In this document: piece after piece, positions 15,830 through 25,336 of the stretch | How the letters are laid out: each line of letters starts with the position of its first letter | Numbering within the stretch: the stretch's first letter is position 1 | DNA from: Phaeocystidibacter luteus | GTDB taxonomy: Bacteria > Bacteroidota > Bacteroidia > Flavobacteriales > Schleiferiaceae | DNA length: 64,000 nucleotides | Reading direction: 5' to 3' | Assembly: GCF_008933115.1 (NCBI RefSeq) | Contig: NZ_WBVO01000001.1 | Span: 620,001-684,000, forward strand | Notes under the pieces: model-generated | Told to the model about the DNA's origin: nothing | What the model saw: only the letters and a program-made list of their open reading frames with translations | The model's database searches: none | Program-made: the position numbers and the translations under genes

Positions 15830-18246
15830 ACCCGCACCTTTCTGTGATCTTTGTGGAAATCTAGGCGCTTCACTTCCGTCTGCAAGGCCTTCTTCACCTT
15901 TGGCAATGAAAGTCCATTTTCAATCTTGAGAATAATGCGTTTGTGATACTGCCCCCTTACTCTGGCAATAGGAGCGAACTCAGGTCCGAGAACTCGTTTC
16001 CCGAAAATCCCTTGCAGTCTGCCCGCTAAGAAATCCGATGCATCACTTACCACCTCTACTTTGACATGCCTCATTTCGATATGAATCAAACGATAGAAAG
16101 GAGGGTAATGGAATTGCTTTCTATCGGCGCGTTGCTCCCGAAACATCTCCTCAAAACTGTATGTGGTAACCTGTTGGATGATTCTGTGATCAGGCTGAAA
16201 ACTCTGTATCAGCACAAGCCCGCGTTCCTCTCGCCTTCCTGCCCTACCAGCTACTTGACTCATCAACTGATACGCACGTTCGTGAGCTCTGAACTCCGGG
16301 TAATTCAGCAGGCTATCGGCTGACAATATCCCAACGAGCCCAACATCCTCAAAGTCGAGACCTTTAGCAACCATCTGTGTACCAATGAGTATGTCTATTT
16401 CCCCTTTTTCAAATCGATCTACCAGCTTTTGAAATGAGTTCTTCTTTCGGGTCGCATCCAAGTCCATCCGAGCGATACGAGCATTTGGAAGAATCACTTG
16501 AAGGTCTTCTTCAATCTTCTCTGTTCCAAACCCTTGCATCTTCAACTCCACACTTCCACAGCTCTTACACTTGGTCGGCGGGTGAATGGAGTACCCGCAA
16601 TAATGGCAGCGCAATTGGTGACTCAGCTTGTGGTAGGTCAATGTGATATCGCAATTAACACATTGCTCAGAATGTCCACAGTTTTGACAAATCACGACCG
16701 GCGCAAAACCTCGTCTATTTTGAAAGAGGATAACCTTTTTTTCCTGTTCTAACTGATCTTTGATCGCCTCAAGTAGTCGCGGACTAAAGTGCCCGTGCAT
16801 TTGCTTGCGGATGGTCTCCTTGCGAATATCTACGGCCTCGACCACCGGGAGTCGAATGCCGCTATAGCGTTTTGTGAGTTCGGCATAACCGTACTTGCCT
16901 TCCTCTGCATTCTGGTAGCTTTCAATAGATGGAGTTGCCGAACCTAAAAGTACTCGAGCCTTGTGGTAATGCGCGAGTATAATAGCGGCATCACGACCAT
17001 GGTACCTCGGGGCGGGATCGAACTGCTTGTAGGATGACTCGTGTTCCTCATCAACAACCACAAAATCCAGATCAGTAAAAGGAAGAAAGACGCTGGAACG
17101 CGCGCCCAGAATTACAAGAGGACGCCGCTCAGGGTCAAGCATTCGCTCCCAAACCTCCAAGCGTTCTCGGTCAGAAAGACGGCTGGTATACGTAACTACC
17201 TTATCTCCAAAATGGCTTTGCAGTCGCTTAACCATTTGGGCGGTGAGTGCAATCTCGGGAACCATAAATAGCGATTGACGGTTCTTTTCAATACACTCAT
17301 GGATGTAATGGAAGTAGATTTCTGTCTTACCGCTCGAAGTCACTCCGTACAACAGTGAGGTGATCTTATCTTCCCAGGCCGTATTGAGGTTCTGTACCGC
17401 CAAGGCTTGTTGATCTGAAAGTGTCGGCGCGCTCTCCACCGCGGCTATTCTCTCTGGCTCCACAGGAAAAACCTTTTCTTCCAACCATCCTTTTTCGACT
17501 AGGGCTTTAAGGGGAGAACGATTTGAATCAGTGGCTTTGAGAAGGTCAGCTTCTCTGACCCATGGATTCTCTTTATCAGTGTTCAGCTTGAAATAGGCGA
17601 GCAACAATTCGCTTTGGACTTTTGCACGCTTTAGTTGGTCGAATGCATCCTGAGTCAACTCCTCGCCATAGCCTTCTGGCCACCTATATCTTCTTTCGGT
17701 TTTGGATTTGACAGTTCCCTTTACTTCTTCATCGAGATTGACATAGCCCTCAGCATACATCCGTCGGATGACGGGCATTGGATTCTTCCAATTCAGCTTT
17801 TTACCTAGGTCGGAGATACGCAGCGAATCGAGTTCCAGAAGTAGTTCATAAACCTGAAACTCATCGTCTTTCAATTCGGCTTCGTCCACTTCCAACTCGG
17901 GATTGCGACTCACCTTTGTTTCAGATTGCATCTTAAACGCTGCCGGAAGAGCGGCATTCATCACTTCTCCCATAGAGCACATGTAGTACTCTGCCAGCCA
18001 CCTCCAATATTCAAGTTGAAGTTCGGTTACGATTGGAATCTCATCCTCAATTTCGAGGATAGGCTTCACATCATAACCTGGTTGTTCGTTGTGGATACGC
18101 AAAACTATACCAGCGTAAAGCTTCCTTTGTCCAAATTGCACGAGAACACGGCGCCCTCGCTCCATCTGCCCCTCCCACTCTACAGGAATTCCGTAGGTGA
18201 AGGTTTGATTAAGCGCAAGAGGAAGAATGACGTCTGCGTACATCAA
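15805..18246 (-). CDS. priA: Primosomal replication protein N' (PriA helicase)
   Basis: PriA reloads the replisome at collapsed forks. The 813 residues show the N-terminal DNA-binding domain (MYADVILPLALNQTFTYGIP), Walker A GVTSSGKTEIY near residue 305, DEEH (Walker B) near 398, the paired zinc fingers CQNCGHSEQCVNCD and CHYCGYSIHPPTKCKSCGS near 525-565, and helicase motifs QMVAKGLDF and QVAGRAGR. It is about 80 residues longer than E. coli PriA, mostly in the region between residues 150 and 260. It overlaps pfkA upstream by four bases and the membrane protein gene at its 3' end by 25 bases. Confidence 0.97.
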   Translation of the reverse strand: MMYADVILPLALNQTFTYGIPVEWEGQMERGRRVLVQFGQRKLYAGIVLRIHNEQPGYDVKPILEIEDEIPIVTELQLEYWRWLAEYYMCSMGEVMNAALPAAFKMQSETKVSRNPELEVDEAELKDDEFQVYELLLELDSLRISDLGKKLNWKNPMPVIRRMYAEGYVNLDEEVKGTVKSKTERRYRWPEGYGEELTQDAFDQLKRAKVQSELLLAYFKLNTDKENPWVREADLLKATDSNRSPLKALVEKGWLEEKVFPVEPERIAAVESAPTLSDQQALAVQNLNTAWEDKITSLLYGVTSSGKTEIYFHYIHECIEKNRQSLFMVPEIALTAQMVKRLQSHFGDKVVTYTSRLSDRERLEVWERMLDPERRPLVILGARSSVFLPFTDLDFVVVDEEHESSYKQFDPAPRYHGRDAAIILAHYHKARVLLGSATPSIESYQNAEEGKYGYAELTKRYSGIRLPVVEAVDIRKETIRKQMHGHFSPRLLEAIKDQLEQEKKVILFQNRRGFAPVVICQNCGHSEQCVNCDITLTYHKLSHQLRCHYCGYSIHPPTKCKSCGSVELKMQGFGTEKIEEDLQVILPNARIARMDLDATRKKNSFQKLVDRFEKGEIDILIGTQMVAKGLDFEDVGLVGILSADSLLNYPEFRAHERAYQLMSQVAGRAGRREERGLVLIQSFQPDHRIIQQVTTYSFEEMFREQRADRKQFHYPPFYRLIHIEMRHVKVEVVSDASDFLAGRLQGIFGKRVLGPEFAPIARVRGQYHKRIILKIENGLSLPKVKKALQTEVKRLDFHKDHRKVRVYFDVDPV

Positions 18247-19211
18247 GAGAGGATTTCCACTAATTCGAGTAAATGTGGATTGAGAGTCTCGTGGTGTTTG
18301 GAAGCTTGTGTGAATGGCACTTCGACCATTTCATTATTGCGTTGACCAATCATCACGTTCGTGCTTCCTTTCAGCAAAGCTTCAACGGCTGAGTTACCCA
18401 TACGAGAAGCTAGGATTCTGTCGAAAGCCGTAGGAGAGCCTCCTCTTTGAATATGCCCTAAGACAGTAACTTTAGTCTCCCAGGCGTCAAATTTCTCGTT
18501 CACCTTTTTGGCAATATCCAGCGCCCCTCCTTCATCATCACCTTCAGCGACAATAATGATGGCGCTCGCCTTTTTCAACTTTCGCCCCTCTTCAAGTTTT
18601 GTGATGAGTTCGTCGATGTACGTAGTGGTTTCTGGCACCAACACGGACTCTGCACCTGAAGCAAGACCCGTACGCAGGGCTATGAAACCGGCGTCACGCC
18701 CCATCACCTCAACAAAGAAGAGTCTATTATGACTATCCGCCGTATCGCGAATTTGGTCGATGGCCTGAACAGCGGTGTTCACAGCAGTGTCGTACCCAAT
18801 GGTATAGTCGGTGCCGTAAAGATCATTGTCAATCGTACCGGGACATCCGACTACTTGGATCCCGTGCTCGGCATGAAGAGCTGCGGCTCCACGAAAGCTA
18901 CCGTCTCCACCAATCACCACGAGCGCTTCAATTCCTTCCTTCTTTAAATGAGCTGCGGCCTTAGCCCTACCCTCAACGGTTCGGAATTCCTCGCTTCGGG
19001 CGGTTTTCAAAAACGTGCCGCCGCGTTGAATTATGTTACTCACACGAAATCGGTCGAGTGGAATAAAATCGCCTTCAATCATGCCCTGATATCCGCGGTA
19101 AATCCCCACTACCTCCAAACCTTTCTGGAGTGCAGTTCGAGTTACAGCTCTGATACCAGCATTCATGCCTGGGGCATCGCCTCCAGAAGTCATTACAGCG
19201 ATTTTCTTCAT
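18243..19211 (-). CDS. pfkA: ATP-dependent 6-phosphofructokinase
   Basis: This glycolytic enzyme phosphorylates fructose 6-phosphate. The 322 residues are typical of bacterial PfkA. Visible motifs are MTSGGDAPGMNAGIRA (ATP site), VIGGDGSFRGA, GCPGTIDNDLYGTDYTIGYDTA (catalytic Asp in TIDND), VEVMGRDAGFIA and GHIQRGGSPTAFDR. The Gly-Gly-Asp-Gly in the ATP site marks it as ATP- rather than pyrophosphate-dependent. Its stop overlaps the priA start by four bases (ATGA), and an RNA methyltransferase gene ends 22 bases upstream, so the three genes are probably co-transcribed. Confidence 0.97.
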   Translation of the reverse strand: MKKIAVMTSGGDAPGMNAGIRAVTRTALQKGLEVVGIYRGYQGMIEGDFIPLDRFRVSNIIQRGGTFLKTARSEEFRTVEGRAKAAAHLKKEGIEALVVIGGDGSFRGAAALHAEHGIQVVGCPGTIDNDLYGTDYTIGYDTAVNTAVQAIDQIRDTADSHNRLFFVEVMGRDAGFIALRTGLASGAESVLVPETTTYIDELITKLEEGRKLKKASAIIIVAEGDDEGGALDIAKKVNEKFDAWETKVTVLGHIQRGGSPTAFDRILASRMGNSAVEALLKGSTNVMIGQRNNEMVEVPFTQASKHHETLNPHLLELVEILS

Positions 19212-19233
19212 TCTGATAGTCTTTGTGAGCAGC

Positions 19234-20382
19234 CTACTTGCCGCTGTAGAGGTCTAGCCCTACAAGTCGACATTCAAGCTTGCCGTTGTACATTTTAATC
19301 TTTGCCTTGGTGCGCAAACCTAGATGCTTGAGCGCTTCTAAGTCGGATGTAATGAACCATGCGGACCATCCATCATACCCTTGCTTCAGAGTATCACCAA
19401 TTTGTTTGTACAAGCGAATATTATCCGAAACGAGCTTTTGATCGTACGGAGGATTGAAGATAAGGAGTCCATTTTCTTCCGGCTTGGTTGAACCGATGAA
19501 ATTTTGATCCCAAACCACAATTCTATCCTGAAACAAAGCCTTTTCAATATTGATCTTAGCCTTGGTGAGCATGCTCATGTCCTGATCCGACCCCAATATC
19601 TTCACATTTGAAGGTCTCGCCTTATTAAGTGCAGACTCCTCAATGGTTGCATGCAGGTCAGCATCATAGTCATGCCAATGCATGAAGCTGAAATCCTTAC
19701 GGTAGATATTTGCCGGAATATTGTCAGCAAAAATCGCTGCTTCGGTTAACATGGTACCCGAGCCGCACATTGGATCATACAGTGTTGAATGCCCTTCCCA
19801 ACCGGATAGGCGCAACAAACCTGCTGCGAGTACCTCATTAATTGGTGCGGGTCCTACTGCTACGCGATAACCGCGACGGTGCAAAGAACGTCCGCTACTA
19901 TCCAGAAACACCTCACACTTGTCTTTTATAAGATGAATGGAGATAACAACTTCGGGATAGTCTTTATCTACACTTGGACGACGACGAAACTTTTCGCTAA
20001 ACCTGTCGACCACTGCATCCTTAGCTCTCAAGGAAGCGAAGTGGGAGTTGGAAAAATGATCTGAATAGATGACTGTATCTACCATTATCGTCTTTTTCAA
20101 GTCGAAGAGATCCTCCCATGGGATGCTCTTCAGATTGCGGTAATAGTCATCTTGGCTTCGAATATCGAATGAGGCAATGGGACGGAGAATTCGCAAAGCG
20201 GTTGACGCCCATAGGTTTGCCTTGTAGATAAATCCCAGGTCGCCTGTAAACTGAACAGCGCGCTTAAGTGGCTTGATATCCCGTGCACCCAATTGCTTGA
20301 GTTCACGTGCAAGCACGGTTTCTAGGCCAAAAGGAGTCTTGGCGATGAGCGGCTGATCTGCCGTAGATATCTTCAATTTCAT
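19234..20382 (-). CDS. THUMP-domain class I RNA methyltransferase (RlmL/YpsC-like)
   Basis: The 382-residue protein starts with the ferredoxin-like/THUMP region (FGLETVLARELKQLGARDIK to about residue 160) and continues with a Rossmann methyltransferase carrying LYDPMCGSGTMLTEAAIFA near 205 (motif I), LGSDQDMSM near 265 and the catalytic motif LIFNPPYDQKL near 308. NPPY is characteristic of N2-guanine or N6-adenine methylation of RNA. It resembles the N-terminal methyltransferase half of RlmL, which makes m2G2445 in 23S rRNA; the precise target here is inferred. It heads the priA-pfkA transcription unit. Confidence 0.9.
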   Translation of the reverse strand: MKLKISTADQPLIAKTPFGLETVLARELKQLGARDIKPLKRAVQFTGDLGFIYKANLWASTALRILRPIASFDIRSQDDYYRNLKSIPWEDLFDLKKTIMVDTVIYSDHFSNSHFASLRAKDAVVDRFSEKFRRRPSVDKDYPEVVISIHLIKDKCEVFLDSSGRSLHRRGYRVAVGPAPINEVLAAGLLRLSGWEGHSTLYDPMCGSGTMLTEAAIFADNIPANIYRKDFSFMHWHDYDADLHATIEESALNKARPSNVKILGSDQDMSMLTKAKINIEKALFQDRIVVWDQNFIGSTKPEENGLLIFNPPYDQKLVSDNIRLYKQIGDTLKQGYDGWSAWFITSDLEALKHLGLRTKAKIKMYNGKLECRLVGLDLYSGK

Positions 20383-20541
20383 ATTCTGGGAATCAGATAG
20401 CGAAGTTCGACATACTTTGTGAAGTAATCAACGATAGTCGCAGACGATGTCACTCGACGTTAAAGTTCTGTCAATGTGAAAGATGAATACACAAAACCCC
20501 GCTTGTTCACGTTGACCCCTCGACTCTAACTATCTCAACTT

Positions 20542-21204
20542 ATGAATATTCGAAACGAATGGACGGCCTTTGCCTTATTGTCTCTGCTTTGCTTTGCATT
20601 GAGTATTGCGCGAATGCTCTACACAGGTTCGGCAGGTTACATCTTCTTGAATTGGAATCTCTTCTTGGCAGGAATCCCCTGGTTCATCAGTTGGAATATG
20701 GAACGTAAACCTTGGATGCAACGTCGCGCTCCACTGGTCATATTCAGCATGTTTTGGTTGCTCTTTTTTCCGAATGCCCCGTACATTCTGACTGACCTTT
20801 TCCACCTCAGACATTTGAATTCAGCACCCATTTGGTACGATCTAACCATGATTCTCACCTACGCATGGGTGGGAATACTATTTGGTTTCAAAAGCCTGCT
20901 CAAGCTCGAGAGAATTTATGCTGATAAAATCGGTGCTCGATTCACCAAGCTTCTCATACCTGCTTTGCTGTTTATAACTGCATTCGGAGTCTATTTAGGC
21001 AGATACCAAAGGTGGAACAGTTGGGACATCATTCATCAACCGGGCAACTTGCTGTACGATGTGTTACACCGTGTTTTTGTGCCATGGGAGCATCCACAAA
21101 CATGGGGAATGACCATCGTGTTTGGCATTCTTCTAAACCTGATGTACTACAATTTCAAGCACTTTAAAACAGCATCAGAAGTACGATCTATCACTCAGCC
21201 TTAA
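20542..21204 (+). CDS. DUF1361 membrane protein
   Basis: A 220-residue polytopic membrane protein with about six helices. The family signature is clear: LLFFPNAPYILTDLFHLRH near residues 73-91 and ILFGFKSLL near 115, with LGRYQRWNSWDI after the fifth helix. DUF1361 proteins have no established activity. It is preceded by a 159-base gap and followed by a convergent gene whose stop overlaps its own by 14 bases. No partner gene is evident. Confidence 0.88.
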   Translation: MNIRNEWTAFALLSLLCFALSIARMLYTGSAGYIFLNWNLFLAGIPWFISWNMERKPWMQRRAPLVIFSMFWLLFFPNAPYILTDLFHLRHLNSAPIWYDLTMILTYAWVGILFGFKSLLKLERIYADKIGARFTKLLIPALLFITAFGVYLGRYQRWNSWDIIHQPGNLLYDVLHRVFVPWEHPQTWGMTIVFGILLNLMYYNFKHFKTASEVRSITQP

Positions 21205-22603
21205 TCCATCTTGAAGTTCGAATATGCTTACCATCATTTAATTGAATGATGTACACTCCCATTGGAAGACCAGCGGTGTTGATTTCAGTTCGTATGCCAT
21301 GTACAGTTGATGAATACACCGTTTCTCCCGAATTTGAAAGGATTATTAGTTCGCCGCTTTCTATCTCTGTACCCCAGTTCACGTTGAGGACATCTGACCC
21401 CGGGTTAGGATACGCCATAAAGAACGACTGTTCCCACTCTTCACTGCCAATGCTACAGGAGTAACTGCTCAATGCATTTTCAATAACGCAACCAAGCTCG
21501 ATGGACATGAGGCCTACCTCGTTCACCTTTTCGAAATCGTTTCCAAGTATGGCCATGGTATACCCATAGTCTGCACTGTGCATGAGGATATTCATACCCA
21601 ATCCATTTCCTCCGTGACCATAATAGATGGAGGTATCTGCCCCCCTAAATTCCCAAATGTTTGTTCCCAAACCGTAGTTCACTTCAACGGTCCCGTTGCA
21701 AGTTCCGGGAAGAACCACAGGTGCGTTATCCACCTTCGTGTGCATGTCAGCCAAATTTGAGGCAGAAATAACTTGTCCGGTGTGCAGCGCACGGATAAAT
21801 GTAGCAGCATCGCTTGAATTTCCAGCCCAGGAGCCACCTCCGCCTCTAGTTGTTAGGTATGAAGTATGCGACCAAGTACTTCGATCCTGGCCGTTGGCAT
21901 ACACACCATTCAGCTGACTCATACTCAGGCCATTTGTGAATATCACTGAGTTTGACATCCCCAGAGGCGTGAACAGTCGGGTTTGCGCTTCTTGCTCGTA
22001 AGTGTTTCCTGAAACCTCTTCGATGATCATCCCCAAAATCGAGTACGTTGTGAACGCGTTGTACTTGTGATCGCGATTAGGGTTGGAAACCTTGGGAAGC
22101 ATGTACACTGAGTCTAAGGCATCTCGCCAACTCCAAACACTGTCTCTATCCGCCCATACCGCCTGCCATAATGGTGTTGTGGGATTGTCTCCCCAGTTAT
22201 TGGAAATGGTTGAGGTATGATTCAAAAGTTGTCTGATGGTTTCTGTACTATCCACATAGAGTAACTCATCTGTGTCGATATGCATGCCGATGGGATCATC
22301 AATATCCAACAAGCCGTCTTCCTGCAAGAGAAGAATAAGCGAGGCGGTCATTGATTTCGAAACGCTTCCAATTGTAAAATAGAGGCTAGTATCAATTGGG
22401 TTTCCTGAAGTACCCAAACCAGAGGTGGTGGTCCACCTACAACCTCCATCTAGAATAATTGTAAATTCGATACCCGTGATACCGGCAGCCGTTCTTCTGG
22501 AGTCAATTTCACTTTGAAGAATGGCGGCAAATGATGAATCGATTTGTGCTAGTACTCCTGTAGACAAGACTAGCCCAGCGCAAAGAGCGAGGAATTGTTT
22601 CAT
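21191..22603 (-). CDS. Secreted beta-lactamase-family serine hydrolase with T9SS C-terminal domain
   Basis: A signal peptide (MKQFLALCAGLVLSTGVLAQ) leads into a class C beta-lactamase/DD-peptidase fold. The catalytic S-x-x-K is Ser80-Val-Ser-Lys83 in FTIGSVSKSMTASLIL; a Tyr-containing second motif lies in DHKYNAFTTYSILG near residue 175, and HGGNGLGMNI near 325 is in the place of the third motif. The last 75 residues (AYPNPGSDVLNVNWG to GVYIIQLNDG) form a T9SS type A sorting domain, so the enzyme is exported by type IX secretion. The substrate could be D-amino peptides or small esters; it is unlikely to be a dedicated resistance enzyme. Confidence 0.92.
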   Translation of the reverse strand: MKQFLALCAGLVLSTGVLAQIDSSFAAILQSEIDSRRTAAGITGIEFTIILDGGCRWTTTSGLGTSGNPIDTSLYFTIGSVSKSMTASLILLLQEDGLLDIDDPIGMHIDTDELLYVDSTETIRQLLNHTSTISNNWGDNPTTPLWQAVWADRDSVWSWRDALDSVYMLPKVSNPNRDHKYNAFTTYSILGMIIEEVSGNTYEQEAQTRLFTPLGMSNSVIFTNGLSMSQLNGVYANGQDRSTWSHTSYLTTRGGGGSWAGNSSDAATFIRALHTGQVISASNLADMHTKVDNAPVVLPGTCNGTVEVNYGLGTNIWEFRGADTSIYYGHGGNGLGMNILMHSADYGYTMAILGNDFEKVNEVGLMSIELGCVIENALSSYSCSIGSEEWEQSFFMAYPNPGSDVLNVNWGTEIESGELIILSNSGETVYSSTVHGIRTEINTAGLPMGVYIIQLNDGKHIRTSRWIKAE

Positions 22604-22655
22604 GATAGGTGGCGGTTAGTTGATGACAAGGTACTCAAAATCAAACACATACGAC

Positions 22656-23390
22656 ATGCGTCGACTCAAACTACTCCTACTGCTAGTCCTAGCGAGTGCA
22701 GCATCCATTGCTCAGGATACTTTTTCTATTGTTGCTATAGACCCTGAAACAGGTGAAGTGGGAGCTGCAGGAGCCTCTTGTGTGGATCTCGCAGAATACG
22801 GAATTGAAGACGCCAGTTTTCTAGGTGTGTTGATGCCTGGCATGTTTGCGATGAACACCCAAGCCTACTACGACTCTACAAACCAAGCGAACGCAAAGGA
22901 ACTTTTACAACAGGAATTTACTCCCACTGAAGTGATTACTTGGTTGCATTTGAATGATGTGAACGACACTCCCGAGGTTCGCCAATATGGGATAGTCGCC
23001 TTTGTAGATGGCGAGCCACAATCGGAAGGTTATACGGGTGCTCAGAACATGGATTATGCAAACCACATCGTAGGTGAGAATTATGCCATTCAGGGGAACA
23101 TATTACTTGGACCAGAAGTCTTGGAGAAGATGGAAGAGAACTTCAATTCTACAGAAGGAAGCCTTGCCGAAAAACTCATGGCTGCCTTGGAAGGGGCCAA
23201 AATTGTGGGTGCTGATTCAAGATGCTCGGAAAACGAGAGCTCTTCACTATTCGCCTTTGTAAAGGTGGCCGCACCAGATGATGAGCCTGGGGAACCTTCA
23301 TTAAAACTGCAAGTAATTACCAAAGCTGGAGATAAAATCGAACCCATTACCGAATTGCGAAAGAAGTTCGACGAAGCGATGGAACAGTAA
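22656..23390 (+). CDS. DUF1028 family secreted Ntn-hydrolase-like protein
   Basis: The start is the ATG at 22656 (MRRLKLLLLLVLASAASIAQ, a signal peptide); an ATG at 22620 would add 12 residues before it. The mature protein begins DTFSIVAIDPETGEVGAAGASCVDL, the DUF1028 hallmark, and ends in charged helices. DUF1028 members resemble Ntn hydrolases. The usual sequence after the signature, with several Gly and Gln residues, is preserved (GMFAMNTQAYYDS). It is transcribed divergently from the T9SS serine hydrolase, with 52 bases between them. The substrate is not known. Confidence 0.85.
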   Translation: MRRLKLLLLLVLASAASIAQDTFSIVAIDPETGEVGAAGASCVDLAEYGIEDASFLGVLMPGMFAMNTQAYYDSTNQANAKELLQQEFTPTEVITWLHLNDVNDTPEVRQYGIVAFVDGEPQSEGYTGAQNMDYANHIVGENYAIQGNILLGPEVLEKMEENFNSTEGSLAEKLMAALEGAKIVGADSRCSENESSSLFAFVKVAAPDDEPGEPSLKLQVITKAGDKIEPITELRKKFDEAMEQ

Positions 23391-23442
23391 TTTTAGCATG
23401 ACGATAACAATGAGCTATCGACATAGCGCGTACTTTCCCGTC

Positions 23443-24171
23443 ATGTTCAAATGGATATTCTTCCTTGCATTCCCATGGCTTGGCTACTCCCAAGCAGACA
23501 GTATTTACTCAGAGGTCACTGGAAAAGGCGAAATCACAATCATTTTTGAAAGTGGCATGGCCGGAACGCATGACGAATGGGATTCATACATCGATTCCCT
23601 CAAAGGCTCCTTCACCCTATTCACATATGATCGCGCGGGAATCGGTCAATCACTACCTACAGATGCTCCACGAAGCATTCCTCAAATGGTAGAAGAGTTG
23701 AGAAGCGAACTTTCGGAACGCGGACTTTCTCCACCTTACCTACTTGTTGGACATTCTATGGGAAGCTATGTCAGTAGGTATTTCACGGACTCCTATCCCG
23801 AAGAAGTCGTGGGGCTAGTTTTAATAGACCCAAGTCCGGACAGACTCTACGACGAATACACGGACGAAGAAATGGAAGACTTCATCTCGTTTGGAGACGA
23901 GGCAATGTCGGAATCACCTGAAGGAGACGTTGCCGAATGGGACGCTTACCTTTCGAACAGAGCGTATGTCCGCGGCTTGGCAGCTCCGGACACCATCCCA
24001 GTAATCATACTATCCGCAACTCAGTGGGACTTTTGGGAGTATCACGAAGACTATCTAAACGAACACCCTGAATCAGTTCACTTGCAGATGGAAGCAACGC
24101 ACGCCATTCATAAGGAGAGAGCATTAGACATCATTCCACTCCTAATTGAGTTAGGCAATAAACAGCTGTAA
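23443..24171 (+). CDS. Secreted alpha/beta hydrolase
   Basis: The preferred start is the ATG at 23443, giving MFKWIFFLAFPWLGYSQ as a signal peptide; an upstream in-frame ATG at 23398 is less likely. The fold is a standard alpha/beta hydrolase: FESGMAGTHDEWD (oxyanion region), YDRAGIGQS, the nucleophile elbow LLVGHSMGSYVSR near residue 106, and the catalytic His in ATHAIHKE near the C-terminus. The acid is probably the Asp of IDPSPDRL or a later one. It follows the DUF1028 gene closely. The substrate is not predictable. Confidence 0.85.
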   Translation: MFKWIFFLAFPWLGYSQADSIYSEVTGKGEITIIFESGMAGTHDEWDSYIDSLKGSFTLFTYDRAGIGQSLPTDAPRSIPQMVEELRSELSERGLSPPYLLVGHSMGSYVSRYFTDSYPEEVVGLVLIDPSPDRLYDEYTDEEMEDFISFGDEAMSESPEGDVAEWDAYLSNRAYVRGLAAPDTIPVIILSATQWDFWEYHEDYLNEHPESVHLQMEATHAIHKERALDIIPLLIELGNKQL

Positions 24172-24208
24172 ATGAACATTTAGTACTTTGGTAAAAACAC
24201 TAATCAAT

Positions 24209-24886
24209 ATGAAAAAGACATTCAAACTTGCCCTCCTAGCTGTACTAGCCATTGGGCTTTCTAGCTGCATTGAAATCACGGAGAAGGCCAAATTTAACAG
24301 CGATTACAGTGGAACTTTTTCCCTGACGATTGACATGGGCCAGATGAAGCAGATGATGATTGCAATGGGCATGGATCCAGATAGCCTAGCTGGTACCGAA
24401 AATCCAATGGAAGGAATTGAGCAAGATATCCGAGAGCAAAAAGCAAAACTTGAAGGAGTGCGTGGTGTTTCGAATGCTCGAGTTGAGGCTGACGAAGAGA
24501 ACTTTGTAGTACGAACGCTTTTCGACTTTGATGATATTGACGCACTGAATGCGGGCATCGCGCATATTATGGAGGAAGGTGAAATTTCAGAACGACCTGT
24601 TTTTTACAAGAAAAACGGGAGATCTATTGAAAGGACATCGGAGCAAACTCATGTAGCTCAAATGAAATCGGAAATGATGGACAATCCCGATATGGAGGGT
24701 ATGGATCCATCGATGATTTTTGGTGACATGAGCTACAATGTGGTGATGGAGTTTTCCAATCGAATTGACAATGTCAGCAACGCCAACTACACGCTCAGTG
24801 CGGATGGCAAATCAACTCAATTACGCTACTACATCTTCCGTCCAGAAAGTGAAGGGCAATCTTTCGCGAATAAAGTGAGCTTCTAA
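24209..24886 (+). CDS. Lipoprotein of unknown function
   Basis: The start at 24209 yields MKKTFKLALLAVLAIGLSSC, a lipoprotein signal with Cys20, and 225 residues. The mature protein begins IEITEKAKFNSDYSGTFSLTIDMGQ, contains a Met-rich stretch (MKQMMIAMGMDPDS) and is predicted to alternate strands and acidic helices. I do not recognise a named domain, though proteins with this beginning occur in Bacteroidota as outer-membrane lipoproteins. A Pro/Ala-rich secreted protein is encoded 43 bases downstream and may be co-expressed. The low Cys content and acidity fit an extracytoplasmic location. Confidence 0.8.
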   Translation: MKKTFKLALLAVLAIGLSSCIEITEKAKFNSDYSGTFSLTIDMGQMKQMMIAMGMDPDSLAGTENPMEGIEQDIREQKAKLEGVRGVSNARVEADEENFVVRTLFDFDDIDALNAGIAHIMEEGEISERPVFYKKNGRSIERTSEQTHVAQMKSEMMDNPDMEGMDPSMIFGDMSYNVVMEFSNRIDNVSNANYTLSADGKSTQLRYYIFRPESEGQSFANKVSF

Positions 24887-24929
24887 CACTTGGCAAGAAC
24901 ATTGTGTAGCATCAACAAAAAACTCAATT

Positions 24930-25271
24930 ATGAAAAAGACAATGATTACAGGCATCTTGCTTTTTAGCGGAATGATTGCCTTCGCACAGTCGAACGAAAC
25001 GGGCGAGTCGAATACGTTACCTGCTCAAAGAACGATGCAAGTTGAAGAACCAGAGCAGCCAGAGCAACCTGCACAGCCTGCAACACCTGCCCGAGCTCCG
25101 AAAGCGAGCACCACTTCTCCAACTGTAGTTTCTCCGCCGAAGGCTCCAACTGCTCCGCGTTCAGCCGAAGTAGAGGAAGTTATGGAAAGAGCTACTGAAG
25201 TTCGTGAAGAAGAGCTTTCGGAACCAGAAAGACCGCTTCGCATTCAAGAGACCACTCGATCTAAGAAATAA
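24930..25271 (+). CDS. Small secreted Pro/Ala/Glu-rich protein
   Basis: This 113-residue product has a signal peptide (MKKTMITGILLFSGMIAFAQ) followed by a low-complexity chain made of short E-Q-P and A-P-x-A/T-P blocks (EEPEQPEQPAQPATPAR; PPKAPTAPRS), ending in a charged helix (EEVMERATEVREEELSEPER). No enzyme-like region is present. It could be a flexible periplasmic spacer. The normal start, ribosome-distance and signal peptide argue that it is a real gene; the function is unknown. It follows the unknown lipoprotein gene by 43 bases. Confidence 0.65.
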   Translation: MKKTMITGILLFSGMIAFAQSNETGESNTLPAQRTMQVEEPEQPEQPAQPATPARAPKASTTSPTVVSPPKAPTAPRSAEVEEVMERATEVREEELSEPERPLRIQETTRSKK

Positions 25272-25324
25272 TGTGATAATTTATTCTTTGCCAACAACAG
25301 GTTCTGCCATCCATACTTCCAATG

Positions 25325-25332
25325 TACCTTTG
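25325..25332 (+). promoter_or_regulatory. -7 box TACCTTTG of the TSUP gene
   Basis: TACCTTTG is a full consensus match. The ATG at 25337 begins four bases later, so the transcript is predicted to be leaderless. The -33 element is weak (CTG at the expected distance). Confidence 0.5.
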
Positions 25333-25336
25333 CACA

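Noticed and set aside
21191-22603. Beta-lactamase resistance gene
   Set aside because: The protein has the SxxK fold but carries a T9SS sorting domain and lacks clear class C motifs, so a general secreted hydrolase is more likely.
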